Shown: piece by piece, positions 23,157 to 34,000 of the stretch | Numbering within the stretch: position 1 is the first letter of the stretch | How the letters are laid out: each line of letters begins with the position of its first letter | NCBI GenBank assembly: GCA_031269685.1 | Contig: JAISYU010000103.1 | Coordinates: 1 to 40,637 of the forward strand | DNA: 40,637 nt | Reading direction: 5' to 3' | Source of the DNA: Dysgonamonadaceae bacterium | GTDB lineage: Bacteria > Bacteroidota > Bacteroidia > Bacteroidales > Azobacteroidaceae | Made by a program: the position numbers and the translations under genes | Notes under the pieces: generated by a model | Told to the model about the DNA's origin: nothing | Seen by the model: only the letters and a program-made list of their open reading frames with translations | Databases searched by the model: none

Positions 23157-25718
23157 CTATTTAATAATCTTTTTAGCTGTCTTTCCTTTCTCTGTTTCAA
23201 CTACGACAAAATAAACACCATTGGCGAGTTTTGAAGCGTCGATTTCAGAAGAAACTCCTGCCGGACGTTCAACGATTACTGTTCGTCCACTTAAATCGTT
23301 TATTTTGATTTCCTTAATTGTAACATCAGATTCAACAAACAGAATATCGTGTACGGGATTCGGATAGACTCTCAATGCAAACTCTTCATTTACAGATTTT
23401 ATTGCCGTATTGATATTGCCACGGTGACCATTGTTCCATCCTACAATATCACCATAAGCCCTGCCGTCTTGCTGTTTGACATCATTGATTGAGGCAGCGA
23501 GAACTCTACCATAGTTGTTGAGGGCAAGTCCTTCACTTATAGTCAGCGTACCATTAGGAACACCAAGTATTGCACCTTGTGGAATATTCAGATCCGTATC
23601 TAAAATCTTTACATCAACTGAGTTTGACGTTACTTTAAGGGAAATACTGCCGCTCTCTTCAGTTTGCGTGCGAACTGTAGCGCCCGGATCTATTGTTCCG
23701 ACAAATGGTTGAGTGTCGCTGGTCATAAAGACAACAGCATTAGCGCCTATTGTTACACCTGTTCCGTTTGGGTCACTATTACCAATCGGGCGAGCGCCTG
23801 CTGCACTTGCATATACCGTACCGCCGTTTATTGTGACGGTGCTGACAGAACCTGATTCTCCATTTCCGATTGCAACTCCCGGTTTCTTGCTAACTGCCGC
23901 TACAACTCCGCCATTAATAGTTATATCGCCACCTTTACCGTAGCGTCCACCACCAATGGCAGCGCCATGCGACAACGCTTTATAGGTAACATCACTCGAA
24001 GCAAAAATCACACCTCCGTTGATTATTATTGTACCGCACCCTTTGTTGTATGGACCACCGATTCCTGCTGAAAATTTACCTCCTGTAGCATACAGTACAC
24101 CTTCTGTTTCTTCGGCATTGTCGATACGCAAGACACCGCTACCACCCTGTTCGATTGCCGCATGGTTGTACGAACCGCTTGCCGTCAAAGTATTTTGATT
24201 GCGAAGAAGCAGGGTCACATCTGCTCCGGTTACGGTCAGAGGTGCGTAGTTATTTTTCGAATTGGGAGTAATATCTGCCCCATCAAGAGTTACAGTTGCA
24301 GTTGCATCACTTTTGACAACAACCCGTCTGGTAGTGCTTGCGCCGGAAATCACTACATTTGCTTTGTCAAGAACAGTATAGACATTATTTGCATAAGTCC
24401 AACCATCACCGCTTGCAGGCGCTGCATCATCAGCAAGGTTAATGAAATTGCCGCCGGATAAAGGTATCCATCGGGCATGAAGCGTCAGATTACCGTCAGG
24501 AGTCAGATCACCATCATGAAATACTCCGTAATCAAATACCCATTTATTCCAAAAATCCTGGTCTGTAAACCATCCGCCGAAAGTGTGATCTGCTTTAACC
24601 AGTTTTGCCGGCTCGGTAAGTTTAGTATAACAATCAACAGTAAGAGGCTCTATATTATCTGAACTGTTAGTTTCATACGTTACTGTGTATTTTACCGGTT
24701 CGTTTTCGTAGGAAAAAGACAATGTTCCGGTATAATCTTTGATTCCGGTAAGAGTGATGGTTTTCGTTTCAGGATCTTTCGTCACCTGATAGTCATTATT
24801 CTCAAGCATAGGTATATCTTGATCATACATATTCACTTTACCCGAACATTCGAAAAATTCATAAGTAATGAAACTGTTTCTTAAATCCCAAGCAGGGTAG
24901 GAAGGTTTAGTCTGCGTTCCCTTGTGACTAAAATTGTACCGCCAAAGGCTTGGGTGTACGCCGAGGAATTTTTTCCCTGTGTTGTAATTTTTAAGCGTAC
25001 CTTCAAGAATATCGTGGTAAAAACCTATAAAGGGGTGTATTTGAAACCATGTATTATCCTGCTGGTTGTCCTCATTATATCCGTATTGGCTATACTCGTC
25101 CGCAAGAGTTCCGCTAACGGGAAGATGTTTTGAACCGACAACGCTCTTAGTTTGGTCGGAAAAACCGTGAGTAAATTCGTGCATGTATGCGTTCCATGAT
25201 GTCGCATCGTCCAACATGTCAATAATATTGATATATGGAGGTCCTCCATTTACCGGACCCCATGAAAGACCTGCCCACGACTGTTCGGTATGGCGCGCTG
25301 TTACGAATACTACATCATAAGATCCGTATCCGTACTTAACTCTGTCTTCGGTTGGCATGTACAGAGCATAATCCTTGTAGCCGGTATCCGAAAGGTCGCT
25401 AGATTTTATCTCCGTATAGGAAACCTCCACAGTAAGGTTTACTTCTATACGGTGATGAGTACTTTCTTCGATAGCCCATTTAAAGCCTGCAGCAGCGATT
25501 TTCTCATGATTTTCAATTTTCTGATTGTCAATTACCTGAGCACTATTATCAACAGTTCTAGCTGTTGCGTTGATATTCGCTTTAGGATAGAGAACAAAAA
25601 GAGCGTTCCATACCGGCTTTTCCTGCGTGAAAGGCTCTTCTGCAAAAGCAGTGAAACTCGTCCCAAAAATTAGAATCAGGACAAGGAGTTTTGTGAAAAA
25701 GTTGTTTAAAGTTTTCAT
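23157..25718 (-). CDS. Secreted HExxH metalloprotease-like protein with beta-helix module and T9SS sorting domain
   Basis: The 853-aa protein has a signal peptide (about 1-26). The catalytic region carries MHEFTHGF near residue 181, a HExxH zinc site, with LADEY about 24 residues on as a likely third ligand. A Listeria/Bacteroides-type repeat (about 345-420, ending LTLHARW) follows. A Gly-rich repeat region (about 480-720) reads as a beta-helix: IIINGGVIFASS, DITINGGVVAAVSK, VTINGGTVYAS. The last 75 residues are a T9SS C-terminal domain (VYPNPV, IKINDLSGRTV, ANGVYFVVVETEKGK, KKIIK). It should be exported to the cell surface. The repeat region is nearly the same as that of the next upstream gene. 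Confidence 0.9.
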   Translation of the reverse strand: MKTLNNFFTKLLVLILIFGTSFTAFAEEPFTQEKPVWNALFVLYPKANINATARTVDNSAQVIDNQKIENHEKIAAAGFKWAIEESTHHRIEVNLTVEVSYTEIKSSDLSDTGYKDYALYMPTEDRVKYGYGSYDVVFVTARHTEQSWAGLSWGPVNGGPPYINIIDMLDDATSWNAYMHEFTHGFSDQTKSVVGSKHLPVSGTLADEYSQYGYNEDNQQDNTWFQIHPFIGFYHDILEGTLKNYNTGKKFLGVHPSLWRYNFSHKGTQTKPSYPAWDLRNSFITYEFFECSGKVNMYDQDIPMLENNDYQVTKDPETKTITLTGIKDYTGTLSFSYENEPVKYTVTYETNSSDNIEPLTVDCYTKLTEPAKLVKADHTFGGWFTDQDFWNKWVFDYGVFHDGDLTPDGNLTLHARWIPLSGGNFINLADDAAPASGDGWTYANNVYTVLDKANVVISGASTTRRVVVKSDATATVTLDGADITPNSKNNYAPLTVTGADVTLLLRNQNTLTASGSYNHAAIEQGGSGVLRIDNAEETEGVLYATGGKFSAGIGGPYNKGCGTIIINGGVIFASSDVTYKALSHGAAIGGGRYGKGGDITINGGVVAAVSKKPGVAIGNGESGSVSTVTINGGTVYASAAGARPIGNSDPNGTGVTIGANAVVFMTSDTQPFVGTIDPGATVRTQTEESGSISLKVTSNSVDVKILDTDLNIPQGAILGVPNGTLTISEGLALNNYGRVLAASINDVKQQDGRAYGDIVGWNNGHRGNINTAIKSVNEEFALRVYPNPVHDILFVESDVTIKEIKINDLSGRTVIVERPAGVSSEIDASKLANGVYFVVVETEKGKTAKKIIK

Positions 25719-25770
25719 ATTGATACAATATAAATTAATATTAATTTTTTATGGCTATTTATTATCTTCG

Positions 25771-25802
25771 TTGGTTCGGACTTGCAACGGACTTGGTTCG
25801 GA
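25771..25802. repeat. Short direct repeat upstream of the metalloprotease gene
   Basis: TTGGTTCGGA occurs at 25771-25780 and 25793-25802, 22 bp apart, with CGGACTTG also doubled between them. A spacing of about two helical turns would suit a regulator binding one face, but this is only a guess. Confidence 0.4.
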
Positions 25803-25929
25803 GTTAAAACATAAATGATCACGGTCCGCATTTAATACAATCAATATAGAAGCCATCTATTTGCTTTTACTTTTAAATAACAACAAAATAAACCCTAAGT
25901 TGCAAATCTCGAAACGTCGATTCACTTTG

Positions 25930-25988
25930 AGGTGGCAAATCTGCTGCACGACATGAAGATAATATATCATACCGTGCAGCAGCCACCT
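25930..25988. other. Long inverted repeat between two protease genes
   Basis: AGGTGGC and TGCTGCACG on the left pair with CGTGCAGCA and GCCACCT on the right; a 5-base bulge (AAATC) interrupts the left arm and the loop is about 22 bases. No clear T tract follows on either strand. It lies 40 bp behind the 1145-aa gene, so it is either a factor-assisted terminator or an mRNA-stabilising hairpin. The rest of the 309-bp gap is AT-rich with no gene seen. Confidence 0.7.
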
Positions 25989-26027
25989 TAAATAAATCTA
26001 TTTATGCATTATTACACCTGTTTGATT

Positions 26028-29000
26028 TTATTTCACAATCTTTTTAGCAACAATCCCGTTTGTAGTAGCAACCCTGACGACATAAATGCCTTTCGCCGAA
26101 GGAGCAGGAAGACTTGTTACGGCGCCATTAGCGCTGCTTACAACCTGACCGCTGATGCTATACACGGTTACTCCTGTTATACCTTCCGCATTAATACGTA
26201 CAAGTTCGCCATCAAGATAAACATTAACAACAGGAGCAGTTTCAATTTGTCGGATTGCAGTATTGATATTACCTCGAGCGCCACTGTACCAGCCAAGAAT
26301 ATTGCCGTATGGTTTACCATCGGTTTGTTCAACATTATTGATTGAACCTGCTAAGATTCGACCGTAATTGTTGAGCGTAATTCCAACTCCTACCGAGAGC
26401 GTACTGCCGGTCGGAATACCGAGAATGGCATCTTGAGGAATATCCAGACCTGTATCTTCAATTTTAATGTCCACAGAATTTTGGATTATCGTCAGGAAAC
26501 TTTCGCTTTCGGTAATTTCTTGACGAACTACAGCACCAGGTTCGATTGTTCCAACAAAAGGCAGTGTATTATCGTTGCTTGTCATAAATACAATTGCTTT
26601 CCCGCCTATTGTTACACCTGTTCCGTTTGCGTCACCACCATTACCAATCGGGCGAGCATTTCCTGCGCTTGCATATACCGTACCGCCGTTGATTGTAATG
26701 GTGTTGATCGAACCTGTTTCTCCATTTCCGATTGCAACTCCCGGTTTCTTGCTAACTGCTGCTACAACTCCGCCATTAATCGTTATATCACCACCTTTAC
26801 CATAGCGCCCTCCACCGATTCCTGCGCCGTGCGATGAAGCTGATTCGGTAGGATCACTTGATGCAAAGACTACGCCTCCACTGATTAAAATCGAGCCACA
26901 ACCTTTGTTGTATTGTCCACCTATGCCGGCGGAAAATTTGCCGCCAGTAGCATACAATACTCCTGCTGTTGCATCGGCATTGTTAATTACAAGAGATCCG
27001 CTTCCGCCCTGTTCGATCGCCGCATGATTATACGTTGCTGATGCCGTAAGAGTGTTGGTTCCCTTCAACAACAGAGTAACATTTGCATTGGTAACAGTGA
27101 GAGGAGCAAAATTTTTCGACAGTACTATTGAGACATCTTCAAGAGTAATGGTTGCCGTTGCTCCACTTGCCACAACAATACTCCTTACATTATTTGTACC
27201 TTTAATCAATATATCTGCACCGTCAGTTATCGTATAGACATTTTTATCCAAACTCCAGCCTGTACCACTCACGGTTTCCGTAGGATCGTCAAGACTGATA
27301 TAATTACCGCTGGACTGAGTTACCCATTTGGCGTATATCGTTGTAGCATCAGTGACAAGTCTTTGGTTGAAATCCCAAGCAGTTTTGAAGCCTGCATCGG
27401 CATACCAGCCGATGAAAACATAACCTTCTTTGCTTGGATTGGCAGGAGCAGCTATTTTTGTTCCTACAATAGTAGTAACAGCGGGTATTGAATTTCCACC
27501 GTTTGAATCAAAATTAACGGTAGTTTCCCAAACTCCGTAAAGCACAGTATTTCCGTTTATTGTAACGGTTTTTGATCCGCTTTCGGTAAATTCCGGAATG
27601 GTTGCAGTAGCGCTTTTAGCATAACCGAGGAAAGTATTACCTTCCCATGTCGGTGCGGGATTAAACGGAATAGTTACCGTCTCTCCATCCGAGTAGAGTG
27701 AATTGTCCACCGGAAGATTACGAACTGCGCCGCCATTACCTGCGTAGATAAGTTCACTGCCCGTTTTGTTTTTATACTTCAGCGTACCGGAATACTTGCC
27801 GAGACCGCGAAACAAGGTGAAATTACCATTACCCAGGTCTTCTTTGGTATAGTCCGTTCCTTCCGTCAAAGTCTTGACCCCGTCTTTTAGAACAATTTTA
27901 CCTCCTGTTTGAGATATTGTACATTCGGCAATCCAGTCACGATACCCTTTTAGATTTCCGGCAAAAAGGCTGTTTGCAGTCCAATATGGAGCAGTCAGGA
28001 CATCCGGGATATCGTATTTACAAACACGTTTCCCATTTGCATTGTAGTTGTTAATGGTGTCGAAATGAATGAAGTTTTCCAATGAGCGCGGATGTGTGGG
28101 ATCGGGATTGGAGATAATGCGCGGGGAACCGACGCCGGAACGCTCAAGCACCTTGTTCCAGATCCAGAAACGGGAGCCTACATCGTGCCAGATATTTCCC
28201 TTACAGTCCAAACCACCCGAACCCCAGTTCTCGTTCATAACATTGTGGTCTTCGGGGCGTTTGTAATTGTCAACGCCACCAAGTCCTGTGTTACCGCCAT
28301 TAAAAACGCCTACATTGTCATAACCATTGCGTCCGATAAATGTTTTCCAAATTACTTTTTCAGGGTCTGATTCCCAGTCGGTATTCCACCAGTAACCATT
28401 ATCCCAGTCGCGTACAAGTACTTGAATTGCATTGATAACAGTGCCACATCCCGCTTTTTCATAACAATTGGGATATTCACCGGTACGCTCAAAAATTTTA
28501 CCAGTACCAAATTGGATTGAAGTATATTTAATCTTCTCTTTAGTCCAGTCAAGTCCATCACTATATGGTCCATAGTAATCAGGCATATTGCCAAAATCGT
28601 GTCCCATAAACTCGTGAGTCCACCAGTACTGCCCCCACTGTTCGCCCTGCGGATTTCCGAAAGCTGCATATTGTCCACTGCCTCCGGCTCTATTGCTGAA
28701 ATAAAAATTCCATCCACCGACAGAACCGTTAGTAATATCAACGTTTACTGCACTTTTTGCATTCGGGTGTCCTATTTTCAAAAGAGCGAATGTTGCATCC
28801 GAACCGAGTTTATCCATATCGCGGTTGCCGCCGATTGAATACTTATATGCCGAAAACGGTATATTTCCTCGTTGATTTGATTCGGATACGTACGCATAAA
28901 TATCGAAATAGTCTTGCATTTCTTTAAAGATATCTTGTTGCAAGAAGAGATCTGCCCAACCCTTGGCGAACTGTTCATAAAGTCCACCTTTTTTGTTGTC

Positions 29001-29465
29001 TTTCAAATCCCAGCCATTACCAAAGAGCAAGACACAAACTGGCCTGTAGTTGTCCGGCATTGTACCGCCGTCCGATACTTTTTTGTGTAGATGCGCCGGT
29101 ATCAGATCACCGTCATGCCAATATTCACTCGAAACATCTACTTGATCGAGAGGAATCTCGGCTGTTCTGCCGTTTGCCGAAAACGAAACTGTCGCCTTGC
29201 GGTTGGCACCTGTTGTATTTTGTTTGACGGTTAGAACGATAATCGAATCCGAACCGGCTTTTCCGGTGGACGGATATACCGATATCCAGTCGACGTCAGT
29301 CGTTACTGTCCAGATATTATCGCAGGAAACATAAAATTTTCTTTCGCCGCCTGCATTGGATATGGTAAGTTCGTTGCACGATACTTCGTACCGTTCAGCA
29401 TATACCGTAAATGAAACTAATAGCAGCATTGCTGCTGCTATTAGTGAAAAAATTGACCTTCGCAT
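26028..29465 (-). CDS. Secreted BACON/M64-like peptidase with beta-helix module and T9SS sorting domain
   Basis: The 1145-aa protein has a signal peptide (about 1-23), then a BACON domain (about 27-108, with NIWTVTTDVDWISVYPSTG and ATVSFSANGRTAEIPL). The peptidase-like region (about 115-500) holds WWTHEFMGHDFGNMPDYYG near residue 286, resembling peptidase family M64, although the two histidines are one residue further apart than in HExxH. Two Listeria/Bacteroides-type repeats (about 575-720) follow. Then comes a Gly-rich beta-helix module almost identical to that of the 853-aa protein, and a T9SS C-terminal domain (VTVYSISGQVV, KGIYVVRVATTNG, AKKIVK). Substrates are likely host or dietary glycoproteins, by analogy only. 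It starts 14 bp behind the 508-aa gene. Confidence 0.88.
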   Translation of the reverse strand: MRRSIFSLIAAAMLLLVSFTVYAERYEVSCNELTISNAGGERKFYVSCDNIWTVTTDVDWISVYPSTGKAGSDSIIVLTVKQNTTGANRKATVSFSANGRTAEIPLDQVDVSSEYWHDGDLIPAHLHKKVSDGGTMPDNYRPVCVLLFGNGWDLKDNKKGGLYEQFAKGWADLFLQQDIFKEMQDYFDIYAYVSESNQRGNIPFSAYKYSIGGNRDMDKLGSDATFALLKIGHPNAKSAVNVDITNGSVGGWNFYFSNRAGGSGQYAAFGNPQGEQWGQYWWTHEFMGHDFGNMPDYYGPYSDGLDWTKEKIKYTSIQFGTGKIFERTGEYPNCYEKAGCGTVINAIQVLVRDWDNGYWWNTDWESDPEKVIWKTFIGRNGYDNVGVFNGGNTGLGGVDNYKRPEDHNVMNENWGSGGLDCKGNIWHDVGSRFWIWNKVLERSGVGSPRIISNPDPTHPRSLENFIHFDTINNYNANGKRVCKYDIPDVLTAPYWTANSLFAGNLKGYRDWIAECTISQTGGKIVLKDGVKTLTEGTDYTKEDLGNGNFTLFRGLGKYSGTLKYKNKTGSELIYAGNGGAVRNLPVDNSLYSDGETVTIPFNPAPTWEGNTFLGYAKSATATIPEFTESGSKTVTINGNTVLYGVWETTVNFDSNGGNSIPAVTTIVGTKIAAPANPSKEGYVFIGWYADAGFKTAWDFNQRLVTDATTIYAKWVTQSSGNYISLDDPTETVSGTGWSLDKNVYTITDGADILIKGTNNVRSIVVASGATATITLEDVSIVLSKNFAPLTVTNANVTLLLKGTNTLTASATYNHAAIEQGGSGSLVINNADATAGVLYATGGKFSAGIGGQYNKGCGSILISGGVVFASSDPTESASSHGAGIGGGRYGKGGDITINGGVVAAVSKKPGVAIGNGETGSINTITINGGTVYASAGNARPIGNGGDANGTGVTIGGKAIVFMTSNDNTLPFVGTIEPGAVVRQEITESESFLTIIQNSVDIKIEDTGLDIPQDAILGIPTGSTLSVGVGITLNNYGRILAGSINNVEQTDGKPYGNILGWYSGARGNINTAIRQIETAPVVNVYLDGELVRINAEGITGVTVYSISGQVVSSANGAVTSLPAPSAKGIYVVRVATTNGIVAKKIVK

Positions 29466-29479
29466 TGTTTTGTTTTTTA

Positions 29480-31006
29480 TTACTTCACAAACTTTGCGGA
29501 TGTTTTACCGTTTGCGGTTGCAATCGAAACTACATAAGCGCCCTTCGGCAACGATGCTACGGAAACTTTGCTTCCAGCTTTGCTGATAAGTGTCTGTCCG
29601 CTGATGCTGTAGATTGTAAGACCTTCAACTGCATCGCCTTCTACGCTGATTTCATCGTTCTTGAGAGAAACATTCAAAGTAGATTCACCAATAGTTTTGA
29701 TAGAAACAGGTGGTACTCCATCCAAACTGATAAAAGCGTTATTAACGAAACCGTAATCTTCACCGGCATTCAAAGGATTTATGTCGTTGCCATATGTAAC
29801 TCCGCCTCCTTCTTGAGCTAAGATTTTGCCTTCACCCAGTAAAACAATCTTTACAGGTTCATTTATAATATCGTTAAGACCGTCAATAGTAAGATATTTA
29901 GGAACAATAAGGTCTCCTTCATAAAGCCAAACTTCTCCGTCGGGAACCCCGAGAGTCAAGTTTCCTCCATACAAAGTTAACAATGCATTTTCAAACTCAG
30001 TATTTGTTGGATCACGGTCCACGACGTTGTGACCAAAAAATGACGGGAAATCAGCCAAAGCACCATATTTTGCAAACACTTCACCTGTTCCGGAATCTTT
30101 TTCCTCACTATAGAGATAGTATTGGAAATTTTCTGTAATAGTAGCCATATCAATATAACCCTCGTCTGTACTAATGAACAATATTGCATCACCACTAAGA
30201 TTAAACTCAGGAGACTGATCCGCAAATGCGGGATCATCCACACTTCCTTTTACCTTTCCGCCAAACGCCCAATTACAATAAATTACACCGCCGGAAATGT
30301 TTATTGTACCTGCAAATCCGTGACTGCCGCCACCAAGACAAACAGTAAAGATAACACCGCCGGTAACGTTGATGGTACCATTGCTACCGCGATAACCGCC
30401 ACCAATTCCTGCTGCATTATAACCACCCTGAGCAAGGATAGTACCACTTTCGATATTGATAGTACCCGAAAGTTTCCAAATGCCGCTTGGTGCGGAATCC
30501 GAACCAATTCCGGCGCCACCACCATAAGCGCCCTCTGCGTTAACTCCCGCTCCGTAAGCCTTGAGTTGACCATCGCCTTTGATAGTAATCTCGGCAGCGC
30601 CTTCTACTCTTACTGCTGCCAATTGCGCTAACACAGTTGCAACAATAAGTTCATTTTCACCAACAAGGGTAAGTTCAAGAAAACCACCGGAGGTCTCGTC
30701 GTTCTCAACAACAAGAGGAGAAGCGTTTGGGTTCATGATAACTACATCTTCGAGAGTAATTTTCGCACTTGCGGTTTTAGGTACGAATAGTTGTACATCA
30801 GGGGAGGTACCGGTAACGGTAACTTCGCCTGTGATAGAGATAACCAGATAGAGACCGTTTGGACTTTCTGCAGCCGACCAACCGTCACCGGAGTTACCTG
30901 CTTCCACTGTAGCGAGATCAATTGTCTCTACTGCAAAAGTAGAACTGACTGATGCACCAATAAATAATGCAAGAGCCAAAATTGCATTTGTAAAAATCTT
31001 TTTCAT
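29480..31006 (-). CDS. Secreted beta-helix repeat protein with T9SS sorting domain
   Basis: The 508-aa protein has a signal peptide (about 1-25, ending TFAVE). Gly-rich repeats (about 110-260) of the form GTINIESGTILAQGGYNAAGIGGG, GTINVTGGVIFTV and GTINISGGVIYCN suggest a right-handed beta-helix. The end (LTIYSISGQTLI, PKGAYVVSIATANGKTSAKFVK) is a T9SS C-terminal domain. No catalytic residues were recognised. It is related to, but less repetitive than, the modules of the two peptidase-like neighbours. It lies 41 bp behind the CotH gene and 14 bp before the M64-like gene, so one transcript for all three is likely. Confidence 0.87.
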   Translation of the reverse strand: MKKIFTNAILALALFIGASVSSTFAVETIDLATVEAGNSGDGWSAAESPNGLYLVISITGEVTVTGTSPDVQLFVPKTASAKITLEDVVIMNPNASPLVVENDETSGGFLELTLVGENELIVATVLAQLAAVRVEGAAEITIKGDGQLKAYGAGVNAEGAYGGGAGIGSDSAPSGIWKLSGTINIESGTILAQGGYNAAGIGGGYRGSNGTINVTGGVIFTVCLGGGSHGFAGTINISGGVIYCNWAFGGKVKGSVDDPAFADQSPEFNLSGDAILFISTDEGYIDMATITENFQYYLYSEEKDSGTGEVFAKYGALADFPSFFGHNVVDRDPTNTEFENALLTLYGGNLTLGVPDGEVWLYEGDLIVPKYLTIDGLNDIINEPVKIVLLGEGKILAQEGGGVTYGNDINPLNAGEDYGFVNNAFISLDGVPPVSIKTIGESTLNVSLKNDEISVEGDAVEGLTIYSISGQTLISKAGSKVSVASLPKGAYVVSIATANGKTSAKFVK

Positions 31007-31047
31007 TTTTGTAAAAATTAATTTGTTAATAATATAATAGATAAAAA

Positions 31048-34000
31048 TTATTTTTTAATAATCTTTTTAACAGCTCTTCCCTGCTCCGTTTCTACGGTAA
31101 GCAGGTAAATTCCGCTCGTTAAACGTGCGGTAGATACTGATTGGTTTATGCCGTTTCCTGCAATGCTTATAACTGTACGACCCGAAATATCGCTTATCAC
31201 GATGCTCGTAATGGGCGACTCTGCCTCAACAGTAAGGGATTCAACAACAGGATTCGGATATACGCGCAACGATGTTTCACCTATAGATTTGATGGCGTTG
31301 GGTGTATTTTTTGTAGGTTTTCCAACTTTCAATTCGCCCGTACCGTCGGGATAATGCGCTACGGATTGTCCTGCAACCGTATAAAGGGCGGAAGTGACTT
31401 CTAATACATCAAGTGTAACACCATATTTATCAATAAGCGTTATCTTGAAATCTTCGTCGTGCGAGATTCCATATACGAAGTCTTCTACCTGATTAAACAC
31501 TATGTATCCACCGGACTGAATAGTTGTATTTTCCGGAATAATCCATTCTTTTGAGATATTTCCGTCGTTGGTTCTTACAATCTTATAACCACCCAAATCT
31601 ACTGTTGCGTTTTCTGCATTGTAAAGCTCAATCCAGTCACCCGATACCTCAGACGCACCTGCACTGAACACTTCGTTAACATAAACTTTTTTAGGCAAGC
31701 AGTCGGCACATACGTCATAAATAGCCTTGGTTTCGTAACCATCAGATACTACAGCCGAATATTTAGCGTCGGTATGTTCCAGCACAGCATTTGAAAGATC
31801 ATATCTCACACATTGGAGTGACATTTCAAAATAAAGGTCGGAACTTTCTGCATAATCTTTTTCTGCTGCCTTCTCGCTGTCAGACTGATGAATTTCAACA
31901 GCAATAATATTCTCTCCTTCCTTGAAATAGTTTTGCGGAATTGGGAACGAGAACTCATTTAAGGAATATCCAGCACCGACGGTGCGAGAAGTTATTTTAT
32001 AATTTGCAGGAATCTTTTCTCTGTAAACTTCCACGCCGTTTACATAGAACGCTCCGCAATCGTCAATATTTGCTTTAACCGTAAACCTGCCCAACTCTCC
32101 AACATTTGAAAGATTGATTGTCTTTATAAAATATGCGCCTATATATTTAACTTCTCCCGTACACGACGTTCCAGAACAAGCAGGGATTCGGGTTTTTACC
32201 ACACCTTTCCCGCTAACGTTGCTGGTTTTTCCGTGACCACTGTACCCAAGCGGCGCTTGTTTTTCTGCAACCCATCCTGTTCCTGTGCCTTCGGAGTTTT
32301 TCCAAGTATCACCTAAATCTATGGCATCTTTGCCGAAACAGTAATAGTTCCAAGTGTCACCTTCGGTTATCAAATTAACAGGAGTAGAGGGAGCAATAGG
32401 AGTATGCGTCCATTTTACGAACTGATAACCCGAAACAGGCTCAGCCTCAAAAACAACAACCAAATCTGAAGCGGAAGGCACTTTCGTTACTTTATCCGCT
32501 TCAACAGCAGGCAAAGAAATTCCGTTTGCTTTAATGTTGGCATTTGCAATGTTTGCGGAGACATCGACATTTAAGGCTTTTAGGTTGGGCGTTGATTGAG
32601 ATAATATGAAATTTCTTGTTTCCGTCAAGAATGCATTCGCTCTGCTATTTACAAAATTACGCACTGTAGTAACCGTATTTGACCAGTCGCTAACTGTGCC
32701 ACGATCACGGTAAGCGAGGAAATACGGAACTTCGTCTGTTATCTGCGCCTTGAAACTGTCAACCATAGCGGTAAGTCTCGAAGGCTTGAATGTCGTTGAT
32801 GCATGAAATTCCGCCCGCGTTAAGAAGCGCGACTTGAATTCGGGGCTTTTCAACAGACTGACGAAAAGATGTTTGAACTTATCTCCCAAACTTTTATCGT
32901 CACAGGTGGGCGCCAGTATTTTGTTATAAGAAGCTAAAGCACAAATTGCACCATTGTTAATTGCAAAATCGTTGTCGTATGCTATGAATCTCCACTTTCC
33001 ACCCTGTGCCGGACGCCAAAGTTTCTGATTATTTTGGGGCCAGTCCCAGTTTTGACCGTAAACTCCGAGTTGCAACAAGTCAATATAATTGTCAATATCA
33101 AGAAGTTCGCCGGCACGAGCATAATTCGCTGCATCGCTCATATCATTATTTTTGATGAACTCATACATCTCGTCGAAAGCCATTTTCTTTTCGTAAGGTA
33201 CATAAGGAATATTTTTTTTGCTTCCCGGAGGTGTCGGATAAAACATCTCACTGTTTTCGACAACATAGACATCATCTCCACCAATTCCGAAGTTTGAATA
33301 AACATTGGAATCATTAGTGCGTTCACGGATATTTACCATTCCCCAATATTCACCGTTAAGGAATATCACCGCAGGCTGATATGCCTGAACATCAACTTCC
33401 ATATAACCAATGGTCAATGTAGACATCAAAGCATCACGAAACCATGATGTACCGTTAACAGATCCGGCTCCCTCAGTACCGGCAAATCTTAACATCACGC
33501 TTTCATATTTATGCCCAGGTTTAGAGGCAAAAAAGTCATATTCTAACTTGTCATTACCAAATTTCTCTTTGGCTTTGACTTTTAAAGATTTCAGAAATGT
33601 ATTCTGACGGGTACACTGTCCGGCTACAGCAATATCAACTTCCTGTGAAAAATGTAATTTGCCTTCTTTGTCAAAAAATTCAAAGTTTGCAGGACGGTCC
33701 CACGGCTGGTTATAATTACCAATTCTGTTACAACCCTGAGTTATCCAACCGCCATCTGAATTAAGCGCTCCATCATGAACTCTTGCTACTGCATGTTTTC
33801 CAAAAGGCGATTTACCGTCGTCATACATACCAACCTCAACATCATACATAAACTTATCGTCAATAGTAAGAGAGATTACAGGCAATTTAGGTTTACGTAT
33901 ATCAACAAGATAAGTAGAAGTTACTACATTGCTCGGCAATTTGTTCTCAGCAACTGCGATTGCACGAATAACGGTTGCTCCGCTAACCGAAATCGGCGCT

